In this document: in pieces, positions 19,450 through 31,264 of the stretch | Layout: the number at the start of each line of letters is the position of its first letter | Position numbering within the stretch: position 1 is the stretch's first letter | NCBI GenBank assembly: GCA_017165825.1 | Contig: CM029378.1 | Location: forward strand, 21,398,282 to 21,462,281 | Length of the DNA stretch: 64,000 nt | Reading direction: 5' to 3' | DNA from: Hepsetus odoe | Lineage: Eukaryota; Chordata; Actinopteri; Characiformes; Hepsetidae | Notes under the pieces: generated by a model | What the model was told of the DNA's origin: nothing | The model's input: the letters and a program-made list of their open reading frames with translations, nothing else | Databases searched by the model: none | Position numbers and translations under genes: made by a program

Positions 19450-22400
19450 GTAGAGGCGGATCACACTCAGGCAAGCCTCCCTTCATTCACCCATCGCCCT
19501 TCCATCCCCTTCTGTCCACATCTACAGAACCTGGGTCTTCCAGTTGTAGTTTGGGGGAAAAGCAGAATATTAGAATCACTTCCGAGCTCAGTCGCCCACC
19601 ACGAGTCACACAAGTCAGAAAGCACACCAGCAGGCCCAAATCTGGAGCTTCTGCATCTTTGAGGAGAACATCTACAGTTTGAATCACTGTGGACCTGCTC
19701 TGTGTTTTTCTCTGATAAACGAGATTCTACCAGTCGGCTGAATTTTTGCGTAAATTGTGTGATCTTGTCTTTTTTCCCCCAAACTATCACTTTATTAAAA
19801 AGCAGGAAGGAATTTAAGACATCACTTCTCTGATGGCTCTCTATAGGGGTGCACTTTTTTTATTCTTTCTTTTCTCTTCCTTCTTTCTTTTACCCTCTTT
19901 ATATCTCTGTATTACAATTATATTAATCAATAAACTATTCATCTGCTTCACATTTCCAGAGATAGTGTCCCTGTGTCTCTGATTTAATATGCTGGACACG
20001 TCTTACTTCACTGGAGTTTTTTTCTGTAGGTTTTTCCTTCTTTTGCTTCTCCTTTTCTCCTCCCTCCATTTCCCCCCAAATCTCTGTCCTTCCTTCCATT
20101 TTCAGAACTGAACAGTACTTCACTCTGAACATCTGAGTTGATCCTCCATTATTTTATCCTCCATCACCTTCCCAACATCCAGACCGTCTCAGACTAAATG
20201 GACACAAACACTCTCAGTACATTCCTGTACTTTTACTTTACACTCAGTACACTCCTGTACTTTTACTTTACACTCCGTACATTCCTGTACTTTACACTCT
20301 CAGTACAGTCCAGTACTTTTACTTTACACTCTCAGTACAGTCCTGTACTTTACTTTACACTCTCACTACATTACACTCTCAAAAGTACATCCTGTACTTT
20401 TTACTTCTTCATTCAGCCTCATCTCAGTCTAGCCCAACCCAATTCCATCCACCTATCCGTCCATCTATGTGCCTTTCGTTCATCTGCCCCTCCATCCATG
20501 CATGCAGAGCCCAGGCTGAGAACAGAACCCAGAACCTTTTTTTTTTTTTTAATTACCGGTTCCTCCATAACTGAAACCCTCACAGGTTTATATATTGTCT
20601 CTATATCTCCTTCACTGAAGAGCCCTTTGTGAGTTCAGTCCCTTTCAGTCTGAGACACCTGCTGTCCCCTGTCCTCTCCGGGCCCTGATCTGTCTCATCC
20701 TGTTTTGAATCTGCTTGGGGTTGGTGATTGTGTCTTTGGTGGGGAAGCTGTTCTTTTTGCTGTGATTCCTGGTTCTTTTCCTTTCATAGCCATCACAGAA
20801 CTCAGGTCCAAGCTGAGCGGCGGCGATGACGAGGAGGACAAGGAGGAGGATGGAGGGAAGGGGTGAATTTTGGGGATGAGTCCTGCCTTTTTTTTTTTTT
20901 CCTGTTAGAATGTCGTGCTGGGATGAGCTACAGTTATGGGTCTCAGTCACAGCAGGACTGGGTCAGTTATAGACCCGGATCAGAACGGATCACTGTTGTC
21001 TTTTCAGGTCCAACTGGTACTGGATACGGTCTGATCTGGGCAGCCAGTGAAGTTTGGTGAGAATGGGAGTGATGTGTTCAGATTTTTTGGAGAATGTGAG
21101 AACATGAGCTGTAGAGTTCTGTAGGAACTTGAGCTTGGTTCATGTTCTAGATGGGACACCAAAGAGTAAAGTGTTCTAGTAAATGAGACAGGAAGTTATA
21201 AGAGCGTGAATAAGTGTTTCTGCGTCCTTCACTGAATGAGTGGAGACGTGAGATGTTTTGGAAGTGAAAGAAAGTATTTTTGACAAGAGTGTTAATGTGA
21301 GAAGACAGAGTGGGACTAAATATTGCATCTAAATTCTGGACAGTGGGTGAGGGCGTAACAAGAGCATCGTCAATGGATAAACTGAAACTCTGGAGTTTAG
21401 AGAGGAGAACCTTGGAGCAATTAATAGTTCAAAGTTTTGTCTGTGTTGAGCTTTAGAAAGTCTGAGGTGAGCCAGATTTTTATGTCATAAATACGAGCTG
21501 TAAGGGAACGGGGCGGGGCGGGGCAGAGCGGGGTGGGGCGGGGTAGCTGAAGTGGAGGTGGAAAAGTAGATTTGGGTATCGTCAGCATAGCAATGAAAAC
21601 TGAGGCCATGGTTTCTAATAATATGACTTAGAGGAAGAATAAACATTATGAACAATAAAGGGCCAAGAACAGATCCCTGAGGGACACCCGGTTGAACTGG
21701 AGCAGGTGATCTGTTGTTATGGAGAGAGATGATTTGCTGTCATTGTCATTAGTGACACGTAGAAGGACGTCTCAGTGCTGTGAAATGGAGGCTCATATTA
21801 GTTGTTTTTTGTTAGATGTTCCTGCAGCTGAGCAGCTACAAGCCTTTCATGGAGCTTTGGAATAGACGGTAGATTAGAAACAGGTCTGTAGCTGCTCAGA
21901 TTGCTGGGATCCAAATTTTGTTCTTTAAGTGGTACAGCAGCAGTTTTCAGGCCCAGAGGAACAACGGTAGGGGCAGTGGTGGCCTAGGAGTTGGCTTCGA
22001 TTCACTCACCAGTAGGTTACCCCGAGGTACCCTTGAGCAAGGTACCGTCCCCATCACTGCTCCCCAGGTGCTTTCAATAGCTGCCCCCTGTTGCACGTGT
22101 GTGTATGGGTGAAATGCAGGGGTTTTGTTGTGTTGTGCTGTGTTTCACAATTACAAGGATAGTCACTTTCACTTTCTTTACCAGAGGAGAGTGATCAGTT
22201 TATTAGATGGAGGAAAGTTGGAGATATCAAACAGTATTTAAGAAGAGTAGAAGGTGCTGGATCAAGGATCCTAATTAATTCAGTAACAGGGTTGGCAGGA
22301 GAGAACTCGGTGAAGGGTTGTAATGGATGTTCTAGGAGAGAGTTAGAGGATGGTGGAGGGGTACCAGGGAAAAGATTATATATCAGGTCAATTCTGCTTT

Positions 22401-24400
22401 GAAGAAAGTGACGAAAAGAATCATGAGTGAGAACCTGAGAGAGAAGGTGCTTGGGGCTGAAGAAGTGCACTCACACTAGTGAACAGGGCCTTGGGCTTCC
22501 AGCTGCTGCTGCTGATAATGGAGGAAAGGTAGCGTGAAGGAGTAGTGTTAGGAGCAGATCAATATTTCAGCATGTGGTCAGCATATGACAGAGAATAGTG
22601 CACCAGACCTGACTTTTTATACAGCCGTTCAAGTCACCTCCCAACAGCTTTCATGGAGCTCAGTTCAGGGTGAACCACGGAGAGGAGTGAGAGGAAGGTA
22701 CAGCCCTGATTCTGACTGGAGCAAACTGATCTAAAACGGCAGAAATGGAGGGATTATATACAGATAGGGTGTCATCAGGACAGAAGAGGTTTAAGGAATT
22801 TGAAAGAGGAGAAACGTTGAAGGTCAACAGATTTCAAGTTCCTGTAGGAGATCGTAGTTTTTTTTTAACATAGTTTATCTGAGGTTCATGCAAAAGCAAA
22901 TTTGATAAAAACCTGGTCAGAAATGCCAAAGAACTGTTTACAGAAGGATTATTAAGTTCAGAAGAACAAATCCGATCCAGTATGTGTCCATGTGAACGTG
23001 TGGGGAAGTTCTCACACTGACTGAGATGTATGGCCAAAAATCCTGAAGTAGCTGGAGAGACGGTGTCTGTATGAATGTTAAAATCACAGAGCAGGATGAA
23101 GGTGTCAGACAGGACACAGGAAAGTGTGAGAAGTTCACTGAGGTCAGAGAAGAACAGAGACAGAGGCGTTGAACAGAGACAGAGGCGTTGTAGGAGGTGG
23201 ACGATATATCAGAACTTCAACAAGTGGTTTAGTACTGACAGTCTAGAACAGGAGATATTCACAAGATCAGACATCATGGAAGTCCAGAACTTTAACCTGC
23301 ACCCCATCCTGCACGACAGCAGCCAGGCCTCCACCTCTGCCCTTTCACGGGGCTTACACATGTAGCTGTCCTGCAGGAGGAGCTTGTTCACTTCCAGAAG
23401 GTCGTTGCTGGGTTGCCATGTTTCAGTCAGTTCTCACGAGAGCTTCGTCCGTCAGTGAGCGGATGTTTAAAAGAGCTAAACTTGTGCTTATAATCACAGG
23501 ATGAGGTTCAGAGTCGGTGTGGTTCCTGTCCACGTTCAGAGTTCTCAGATGATTAGAGTTGATTCCACGGTTAGACCCAGTAGATAGCAGGTGCTGATGG
23601 TCGGGCCGGGTGGACCAGATAGAAGGGACTGAAGATGGAGAAGTGTGATGAATACAGTGGTGAGTTCTGGATGCACGGTGTAGACGACGGGGACGACGGG
23701 CGATTCAGAGCGGAGAACAAACCGGCCGTAAAGATCTGGATAAACAGAGAAGAAGGAGAGAATGGAGACTCACTCACCAACTCTGGTGAGTAGAACACAA
23801 AGGTGAGACAGGGACATGGTTCTGGGACGGAACACGGAGTTTACACAAAATGAAGGTCCAGATGGTCCACAGTAAAGTTGAAGCTGGAACAAAACGTAAA
23901 ACCAGCACAGATCCACGCAGCAGCGCACGGGCCGAGCGGGAGCAGTTGGATACTTCGACACAATGTCCTACACGCTGAGCAAAATCACCATGGCAACCCG
24001 CAAAAAACTGAAGATGAAATCTGAGGTACGGACATCCAGAACCGAGCAAAAAGACAACAGAAGCAAAAACTAAATTCCGCTGAAAAGCGGCAGCTTTTGG
24101 GTCCAGACCCGACCGGCGGTGATGTTGGGTGTAGCTACAGCGAGAGCTCATGTCCATGGTGTGCACACAACCCTGTTGCTATGGTGATTTACAGACAGCG
24201 CCATTGTTTGAAGGCTGCAGTCACAAGTTCTTCTAGGATTTCACTTCACACTGTACACACATTCCCTAATGTAGTCCTCTCAGCTATACTGTAATTACTG
24301 TAATACATACAAACATAAATACATACACACACTCACACACTCTTACACACACTCAAACACACACACACACACTCATATAAACAAACACACATATACATAC

Positions 24401-24431
<31 letters not shown>

Positions 24432-27400
24432 AATACATACACACACTCTTACACACACTCATATAAACCCCAAAAGGAGGTGTGTGTGTGTGTGTGTTGA
24501 CTGTGAGAATGTTCTAGATAAATGAGATACAGATGTCCATGTGTGAGTTGTAAAGGTATTGGACGTGCAGGAACGTGGACTCGTTACTGTTCCAAATGTG
24601 ATGTGTGAGGTCATAAAAGCTCTTATGACCTCGGATAAGGGGGTGTTTCTGATAAAGTGGCCCGCGCGTGAGCAGGTGGGGAGTGAAATGTGCTGATTGG
24701 TTTGTTAAGCTGTTTGGGACGCTGGGTGTGCAGGATGGGAAGCTGGACAGACCGTGGAGGAAAGGGAGGAGAATCGTCTCTTTATGGTGGAGCGATGACT
24801 CGAAATGACTGACATGTGACCTCAGCTGTCTTGACAGTGTGACCGTCTGGACTAAAGTGAAAGTTAGGGTCCATTTCCCAGATTTCTCTTGGCTAAAGGA
24901 ACAGAGTGCTGCATCCGGGTCCTCTACCTAACAGCAGCAGAACATTCACACTGGTTCTCACTGTTACTGGTTGGTTTTCCAGTTTACCCTTAATGGGCCT
25001 TGATTTGAGAGTCAAAATTATCAGAATGGCTTGGTGAGTTGACCTGGACTGAACGTCCCTCACAGACATGAGCTGGTGGTGGAGACACTGTCTGGTGTCT
25101 GAGACGGTGTTTTAGTTTGGAGAAGATTCTGGACTAAAACTGAACCCGTTCATGGTGGAGGGACACGAAGAACAGAGATTTAGATCAGATGGACTATTTT
25201 ACCATCATCACCGTCCCACAGGGACACTCAGACACACTCGGAGACACTCGGAGACACCTGGAGCTCCACTGGGGGACAGAAGATACACAGATCTGACTGG
25301 AGAGACAATCTTAAGCAAACCCAGTCTGGAAGAGCTTCCACTGATTTACGGTTCCTGGTGAATGATTTGTCCTCATGTCTTGTGTTTATTTGCTGCAGGT
25401 GTGATAAATGGTTGGGCTTTTATTTACAGCCGCAGGAAAGCGAGGGAGCCGGACGGTGTCTTTCTGACATTGCGTCTGGAAAAACTGAAAACAATAAGAG
25501 CAGAGGGTTCCCATTTCCCGCCGCTGCGATACAAGGCGGCGACCTTCAGGCAGTAATTACTTGTGTGCACCGTTTCTGCTGTGCAGGGCGCTGACATTTA
25601 TCTGAGGGACTGAAATGCCTGCTTCGTTTTAAGAGGCTTTTGAATAAATTGACAGTTTGGGGCATTTTGGGGACAAGACGTGGGAATTGCAAGGCAGAGG
25701 GAAAGTACAGGCTTCCTCGAGGAGACGCTGGAGTGTGAACGACCTGGAAACTGTCCTCTGAAGGGGATGGATGTCCTTCATTGGAGTGTCTGAAGCGGCA
25801 GGCCTGGTGTTCAAATCTCAAGCCGACTGAAGCGGAGCTATCAAGGGGCTACGAAGGTCTGAGCATGCGGATGAGGTTCCTTGCTTCAGCGTTGCCATGG
25901 CAGCAACCTGCAGCATCGCTAATTTTGTGTTCGTCTCCTGGAAAAGGAGCAGTCCTTGATCATGACGGCCTGAGCAGAAACCATCTGCCTGCTTCAGCTT
26001 TCTTTCTCCAGAGTTGTAGCACCTGATTGACGATTGAAGGGTTGTGATTGACTGATCGTTTTAGACCCTGAGGTTCATCTCCACTGTAGAGGGAACCTGT
26101 TTGTAAAGCAGTGCTGCTTTGGCTGTTTATTAACTATAAAATGTTGAACTTACTGATTAGCAACTGGAAAACTGTCGTTTGTAATGAAACCGATTTAGAT
26201 GAAAGTACTTTTCTTCGTCTTCTTCTGCTTCCCCCCGTTTAGGTGTCTCCACAGTGGATTGTCTGTCTCCATGTCTTCCTGTCCTCTGTGTCCTCCTCTT
26301 TTACACCGTCCCCCTACATGTCCTCTCTAATCACGTCCTTAAACCTCCTCTTTGTCCTTCCTCTTCTCCTCTTTCCTGGTGCTCCATCTTCAACATCCTC
26401 CTCCTGATATACTCCTTGTCTCCAATCCGTCCAACCTGAGCTGTCCCTCTAATACACTAACACCTAATCCTATCCATCCTCGTCAGCATCTTTAACTCTG
26501 CTCTACCACCAATCTTTTCATCACTGTCTCCAATCTGTATAACATAGCTGGTCTCACTATCATCTTCAACCTGTATAACATAGCTGATGTCACTACTGTC
26601 TAAAACCCGTATAAGTTAGCTGGTCTCACTAGCGTCCTCTAAACTTTCCCTTTCACTCTTGCTGGTCCCCATCTGTCACAGATCACTCCAGTCACTCTTC
26701 TCCACCCATTCCAACCTGCCTGCACTCACCTTTTTCTAAGAAGTGGACTCTTTAAAAATTCAAAGTCTAGGAAGCTTTGGAACGTGTGGTGTCTTTCAGA
26801 AGATCTGCTGAACTGTGGAAAGGGTTGTTTGGATTAATTGCTGGTGCTCCTCCTGTAAGACCCCCAGAGCCTTTCATTGTGCTGTTGTCAAGCAGGAGCC
26901 ATTATTTTAAAGGAAATGACTGAATTTAAAAACAAGCATTATCTTGTCTGACGTGCAAGTTGCCTCCCGAGGGCACGTCGGGATTTCAGGGTTAACAATA
27001 GAGGATGCTTTGTTCCTCTCTGACCTTCTCACCAGGTCTTGCACTTAATGGAAGCCTCTTTGTGTTTGTCTGGCAGATAAAGTAGAGAACGGAGAGGTTC
27101 ACCACAGGAGAAAAGGAGCCCACAGCCTCCCCGCGGAGGAGCTCGGATCCAGACCAGCAGAAGTGCCGGTTCCATCCGGGAGCAGCTGGAGACGCATAGT
27201 TCTGCTAATCTTGGCCATCACCATCCACAACATTCCTGGTGAGTCTCTCCAATCGGGTGTAGATCAGCCGCTTAAGGACCACCACTCTTCAGAAAACCGG
27301 GGTTTATTCCATTTTTAGATGTTTTCAATGAACTCTCACTCAACCCGGCTCATCTTCATGAAGAGATGTCCTCAAACGATCAATAAAAAAGCACAAAGAT

Positions 27401-28839
27401 ATAAAAAGCACTTTTTAATATAAATATAAAATGTTTACATTGCATTTGATTTACTTCATCAGAACTGTGATATGATTCCACTGCTCAGTTACTGGATGGT
27501 ACATCTGAGTGAATCAGAAAAAGGTTCTCGACAGCTCTTTCCACGTTTCCACCACTGCACATAAACATCCACTTTAACACAATAAAGAGCTTTAGAACAG
27601 AATACCACTACAGCAGGACGACTGAGACTCAGACACCTCTCAGCTTCTCATCTTCCAACACTTGTGTTCACTGGAATCGCTGGCTGGTCAGATGCTGTGC
27701 CGTGTGTAATGGAACAGATGTAGATATGAAAAGCTGAAAATGATCTCTTGTGTTCAACCTTTGATCTCCAATCCAAATGTCTTCAACCAACCAGCCTTTC
27801 TGTCCCGGTACCTTCAGAGGGGAAGATGAGTCTGTTTTGGTAGACGATGCGTTGGATATAGAAACTCTTTCACTTCCTGTAGGCTCTCAGAAGGACGTGT
27901 GGATCAGATGAACATTATAGAGACACGTGACTCAAGACTCAGACTTAAGATGGTTTCTCGGTCGCTGTGTGCTCATCCAAGAGAAGCCACGACGATTCGG
28001 AGATGCCCGACAGACACCAAACATCTGGACCCGAGTCAAAGTCAAAAACCTCATAACATGGAAAGTGATGGCCAGCGAGTTCTGATCTACAGCCAGTTAG
28101 AGGACAGAAAACAAAAGCAGGAAGAGGAGTTTATTTATTATTCTTTAATTGAAGTTTCTTTTACTTCCTGCATGAAACAGCTCTGATCTTTCACATTCAT
28201 TTCTGGAAGAAATTAAAGCCTCTTCTGTCGCTCGGTTTCACCTGGTTCCTCATCCCCTCATATGTTTTGACATAGTTTAGAAGAGCAGACAGAGGTTCCT
28301 CCTGGTGAAAGATGCTGTAACATGGGACTCCCTGTCACTCATCTGTAACCACACCCACCTCAAATTTCCCACATTCAGACCGGAGTCCTTTCTCATGCAG
28401 TGGGTAGTTTTTCATCATTTCTCCCTGTTGTCCATTCAGTGCTGGGATCCATGTTTTTTAGGATCAGCATGTCCCCAGTGAGCGAGACACTCTGACAGTA
28501 AGATCTGTTTGATCTGATATCTTTATTGTGTAATAGCGTCCTGAGATTCAGCTTTTCTGAAGGCCAAGTTGGTAAATGATTGAAGCCTGAGAGAGTTCAG
28601 GTCAGGAGGTCACGTGGTCGTTATGGGTTTTTTGGACCGATTCACTGAAGGACAGTGTTGTTGTCTCTCATTTTCAGTCCAGTCTCTGTACCTGAGCAGT
28701 TCTCCAGATCTTCCTGAAGGACAGTGTTGTTGTCTGTTGTGACGATGTTTTGGGGATGCTGCTGATGACGGGGACGCTTTAAAAAAGACCTTTTTTAGTG
28801 AAAGTTCAATGAACGAACAGAAGCTGCAAGCAGCCCTGA

Positions 28840-28881
<42 letters not shown>

Positions 28882-28886
28882 TCACA

Positions 28887-28924
<38 letters not shown>

Positions 28925-29183
28925 CCATTAGCGTCTCATTACTGCAGCTTGGCACTCAACCTCTGTGACCCTCATATGTTTACTTACATCAGAGAGACAG
29001 AGGGACAGACAGAAAGGGAGAGAGAGACACAGAGGGAGAGAGAGAGAGGGAGAAAAGTACTGAAAGTATTGATAGACTCTGATGTGTGTGTGTTCTGTTT
29101 GATAGAGGGACTGGCAGTAGGTGTGGGTTTCGGAGCTGCTGGTAAAACCCCCTCAGCTACGTTTGAGAGCGCCAGGTGAGACA

Positions 29184-29218
<35 letters not shown>

Positions 29219-31090
29219 GTCTCATCCAGTCCATGCATTATACACTTTCACTTCACTTTCACTTATACACTGAACCATAAACCATCACAGCTCCTGTTCT
29301 CACTGCAGTTACTGTTTCAACCTCACTGTTAATGTGAAAGTACAGGCGGCCAGTCAGAGCCCAGCTCATTTACATATTTATACACGTCAGTCCTGAAGGT
29401 GCACAGTGTTCCTGTGAAGTGATTGTGGAACTGAATTTTGGGACGGTGGAGTGAAACACCCCCGGGTTCCCTCTGATCTCTGGACTGATGCTTCCCCCTG
29501 CTGACTGAAGTTGGTGAAAGTGACTAATTGTTGTGAGACAGCACAGCACACAGTGAACCACGACCAGATTCAGCCTCTGCATTTCACCCACACACACACA
29601 CCATCCACCAGGGGGCAGCTATTGAAAGTGCCCGGGGAGCAGTGTCGGGGATGGTACCTTGCTCAAGGGTACCTCAGGGCAACCTGCTGGTCTGGGATTG
29701 AAACCCATGACCTTCTGATCCTGGGGCCTAGTCTCTAAACGCTAGATCACCACTGCTCCAGATGTTTCATGTGTGGCTCTGGAGATCAGGAGGGTCTACA
29801 CTTACTGCCACTTCCTTTGAAACTCCCTGTACTTCCACTTCCACTTCCTGACCACTTTATTGGAAACACCCACCCACTCACTGGCCACCTTCTCAGAAGC
29901 ACCTCCAGTGTGCTTCTCATCAACAAGTTATTAAAAATCCGCCCATTTAAAGATACAGTTCACTGGTCTGCGGTTTAGCTCCGCCCCATTTTCAGCCCAG
30001 GCAAATTTTATCAACGAGAAGCAATGCAAGGGGGCCAATCAGAGCCCAGTTCATTTGCATACACGTTAAAGGAGTTGTCGAATATTTTCCTCCATAAACA
30101 AACGAGTGAGTGACACATTTGTGTCTCATTTGTTTCATCGGGTTCTTCATCTACTTTTAGGACCTGTGTGTAAATCTGATGATGCTCTAGATCATCTTTC
30201 TGCAGTAGGCTTGGTTTGCAGAAAAGAGAACCTTCCTTTACTACTCCAACCTGCACAGAATGTAAACATGATCAAATAATCATGAAACATTGTGAATAAC
30301 TAGAACCTTTTTTTCCTCCAAACAAAAGATGTTCGCGTCCAGCGTCAGGACACTACAGCTGCACTGTTTCAGGTGGAACAGGATGTGTGCTCTGAAACAG
30401 AGCTCACTGTTATCTAGAACCAGATGTTGAACTCAGGCTCGTTTTATCATTTCACTGTTACAGGAACCTGGCCATAGGTATTGGCATCCAAAATTTCCCA
30501 GAAGGCCTTGCGGTGAGTCTGCCGCTGAGGGGCTCTGGAGTGTCCACGTTGAGAGCCTTCTGGTGAGGACCACACCCACACTCACACACCTTACCCTCCA
30601 ACCTAAATACAACACAGCCAACCAGCATAGTCCTCATTTGCATACATCAGCCTTCAGTTCAATTAAGAGGTAGAAAGTGTAGAAATAAAAGTAGAAAAAA
30701 ATATAGAGTTTTTGCAAATAAACTTCAACAAAAATGTGTGTGTATGTCTGTGTCTCAGGTACGGGCAGCTGAGCGGGATGGTGGAACCACTGGCAGGGTT
30801 GCTAGGTGCTGTTGCCGTGGCGATGGCTGAGCCGTTGCTGCCCTACGCTTTGGCCTTCGCGGCGGGCGCCATGGTTTATGTGGTGGTTGATGACATCATA
30901 CCCGAGGCCCAAGTGAGGTAACATGTCAGGCGAGAACGTGGAGCAGAACCTGTCCGGTTCCGTGCTCAGCAGCTCCGGCTGATGCTCTGATGTTTGTCTC
31001 TTGTCCTGCAGTGGAAACGGGAAACTGGCTTCCTGGACCTCCATCCTCGGCTTCGTCGTGATGATGTCGCTGGACGTGGGCCTGGGCTGA
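19329..31090 (+). CDS. slc39a11: slc39a11 (ZIP11 zinc transporter), 3' six coding exons, 5' partial
   Basis: Six exons join in one frame to 690 bases (229 codons plus TGA). The product matches the C-terminal two thirds of ZIP11, a GufA-subfamily member of the SLC39/ZIP transporters that moves zinc into the cytosol and is reported on Golgi and nuclear membranes in mammals. Visible family signatures are HNIPEG (TM4, split across exons 2 and 3), NFPEGLAVSLPL (TM5), SGMVEPLAG (TM6), a DDIIPEA stretch after TM7, and a C-terminus ending SLDVGLG. His, Asn and Glu of the HNxPEG motif and Glu of the later PEG and VEP motifs are the expected metal-site ligands. All splice sites are AG and GT (a GC alternative exists at the first donor). 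Introns shrink from 7.6 kb to 94 bases toward the 3' end. About 100 N-terminal residues (TM1-3) lie upstream of the window. The gene looks intact and functional here. Confidence 0.95.
19450..19472 (+). promoter_or_regulatory. tandem GT / GC splice donors of slc39a11 exon A
   Basis: GT at 19450 (ATAG/GTAGAG) and GC at 19471 (ACTCAG/GCAAGC) are 21 bases apart. Both leave the same phase for exon B. The second matches the strict consensus around known GC donors (AG/GCAAG) and adds seven codons. Confidence 0.6.
19473..20959. other. slc39a11 intron; includes a 30-bp minisatellite
   Basis: 20205-20410 repeats a unit of about 30 bases (AGTACATTCCTGTACTTTTA, CTTTACACTC). The rest has no recognised gene or element. 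A poly(T) lies at 20537-20551. Confidence 0.6.
20960..24200 (-). mobile_element. decayed L2/CR1-type LINE with nested SINE
   Basis: On the - strand, by changing frame, one can follow a 5' region (about 24200-23570), the endonuclease (GRGGGLAAV and LIYRPP near 23360-23200; LCDFNIHTDTV near 23060-23100), a linker, and RT ending in DIKIWLTSDFLKLNTDKT (21500-21450) and family-typical C-terminal sequence to about 21000. No frame exceeds 130 codons, so it is much older than the LINE at 15032-18655. A family B SINE sits inside. Confidence 0.75.
21971..22178 (+). mobile_element. SINE family B inside the decayed LINE
   Basis: Head GGGGCAGTGGTGGCCTAGGA, body TACCCTTGAGCAAGGTACCG, tail TCACTTTCACTTT. 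Confidence 0.85.
24310..24500 (+). repeat. (CA)n / ACAC-rich microsatellite cluster
   Basis: CA runs are broken by ATAC and CTCA words, followed by a (GT)n run at 24481-24497. Confidence 0.95.
24501..25044. other. intron, no gene recognised
   Basis: No family or frame of note. Confidence 0.5.
25045..25300 (+). mobile_element. dispersed repeat C, copy 1
   Basis: It matches 63575-63755 almost base for base (CCCTCACAGACATGAGCTG, GTGTCTGAGACGGTGTTTTA, GGAGGGACACGAAGAACAGA, CATCATCACCGTCCCACAG) and ends in a short (GACACTCGGA)n-like tail. Confidence 0.85.
25301..26234. other. intron block, possible conserved noncoding element
   Basis: No repeat family is recognised. 25370-25700 has balanced, non-repetitive sequence (CAGTAATTACTTGTGTGCAC, TGACATTTATCTGAGGGACT) that resembles conserved intronic elements. 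No coding signal. Confidence 0.35.
26235..26735 (-). mobile_element. RTE-type LINE fragment, RT C-terminal end
   Basis: Read on the - strand the sequence is the 3' coding end of an RTE element, with highly decayed equivalents of GWNGW, MLRF and H-x-QRRD-x-EYI blocks. It parallels the clearer copies at 34425-34960 and 49258-49530 (shared + strand words CCTCTTTGTCCTTCCTCTTC, TCCTGATATACTCCTTGTCT). Confidence 0.75.
26736..27076. other. slc39a11 intron upstream of exon B
   Basis: No repeat is recognised. It contains the branch and polypyrimidine region of exon B. Confidence 0.6.
27077..27238 (+). CDS. slc39a11: slc39a11 exon B: loop end and start of TM4
   Basis: The acceptor is TTTGTCTGGCAG. 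The first two bases complete an Asp codon with the last base of exon A. The exon reads DKVENGEVHHRRKGAH, a variable loop containing VPVPSGSSWRR, and then the hydrophobic TM4 start IVLLILAITIHNIP. It stops one base into the Glu codon of the HNxPEG motif, before donor GTGAGT at 27239. The His/Lys/Arg-rich loop is cytosolic in ZIP topology. The SSWRR-I-LLILAITIHN run is nearly identical to the mammalian protein as I remember it, which makes this one of the surest exons in the window. Confidence 0.95.
28645..28740 (-). repeat. 69-bp dispersed repeat, ~1.4 units
   Basis: CTGAAGGACAGTGTTGTTGT occurs twice, 69 bases apart, with CAGTCCAGTCTCTGTACCTG between. Same family as 12495, 52293 and 58063. Confidence 0.9.
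28843..28922 (+). repeat. (CT)n followed by (CA)n microsatellite
   Basis: CT run to 28877, then CACTCACA and CA repeats. Confidence 0.97.
29106..29175 (+). CDS. slc39a11: slc39a11 exon C: rest of TM4, PEG motif
   Basis: This 70-base exon follows acceptor TGTTTGATAG. Its first two bases complete the Glu of HNIPEG. It then encodes GLAVGVGFGAAGKTPSATF and ESA, ending two bases into an Arg codon before GTGAGA. It supplies the PEG half of the ZIP TM4 metal-binding motif, so skipping it would break the transport path. It is flanked by a GA-rich tract upstream and an (AC)n tract directly downstream of the donor (29180-29215). Confidence 0.95.
29180..29216 (+). repeat. (AC)n microsatellite next to exon C donor
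   Basis: Starts about 5 bases after the exon C splice donor. Confidence 0.97.
29516..29759 (-). mobile_element. SINE family B, full length
   Basis: Reverse tail GAAAGTGACTAATTG, body TTGCTCAAGGGTACCTCAGG, box B complement GGGATTGAAACCC, head complement ATCACCACTGCTCC. Confidence 0.85.
29760..30463. other. intron between exons C and D, no gene
   Basis: 29845-29915 resembles the family of CCACTTTATTGGAAACACC repeats also at 61081 and 62190. The rest is unassigned. Confidence 0.5.
30464..30562 (+). CDS. slc39a11: slc39a11 exon D: TM5 with second PEG motif
   Basis: The acceptor is TTTCACTGTTACAG. The first base completes Arg of ESAR. The exon reads NLAIGIGIQNFPEGLAVSLP, then LRGSGVSTLRAF, and ends two bases into a Trp codon before donor GTGAGG. 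In ZIP proteins TM5 faces TM4 across the binuclear metal centre. The Asn and Glu of NFPEG are the expected ligands; the Gln before Asn, where many ZIPs have His, is typical of ZIP11. The 99-base length is a multiple of three. Confidence 0.95.
30759..30917 (+). CDS. slc39a11: slc39a11 exon E: TM6 and TM7
   Basis: The acceptor is TGTGTCTCAG after a GT-rich tract; the first base completes Trp. The exon encodes YGQLSGMVEPLAGLLGA (TM6), a short turn, LLPYALAFAAGAMVYVVVDD (TM7) and IIPEAQV, ending two bases into a Ser codon before GTAACA. The Glu of VEPLAG is the third conserved acidic residue of the ZIP metal path. YALAFAAGAMVYVV followed by DDIIPEAQ is highly conserved in ZIP11 orthologues. The intron before it is only 196 bases. 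Confidence 0.95.
31012..31090 (+). CDS. slc39a11: slc39a11 exon F: TM8 and stop codon
   Basis: The acceptor is TTGTCCTGCAG, after a 94-base intron. The first base completes Ser of the SGNGKLASW segment. The exon then encodes TSILGFVVMMSLDVGLG and TGA at 31088-31090. The short lumenal or extracellular C-terminus ending in GLG is the family norm, so the protein end is complete. Confidence 0.95.
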
Positions 31091-31264
31091 GGATGTCCCA
31101 TTGTTGGACCTATGTGTGACCTCTCCTAATGTCCCAGCCGCCGGCGGCACCAGAACCAGGACCAACTTTTAAACTCCACCCTCAAAAATGAGGAGCGGTG
31201 TTGCTTTTATATCAATTTTAAAAATGTTTTAAAAATTTAATGATAACCTGATACTTGAAGTTAT

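Larger units (their letters stand above)
27239..29105. other. slc39a11 intron between exons B and C
   Basis: 27239-28640 holds no recognised element. A 95-codon frame at 27899 has no domain. Repeats occupy 28645-28740 and 28843-28922, and a GA-rich tract 28993-29053. Confidence 0.6.
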
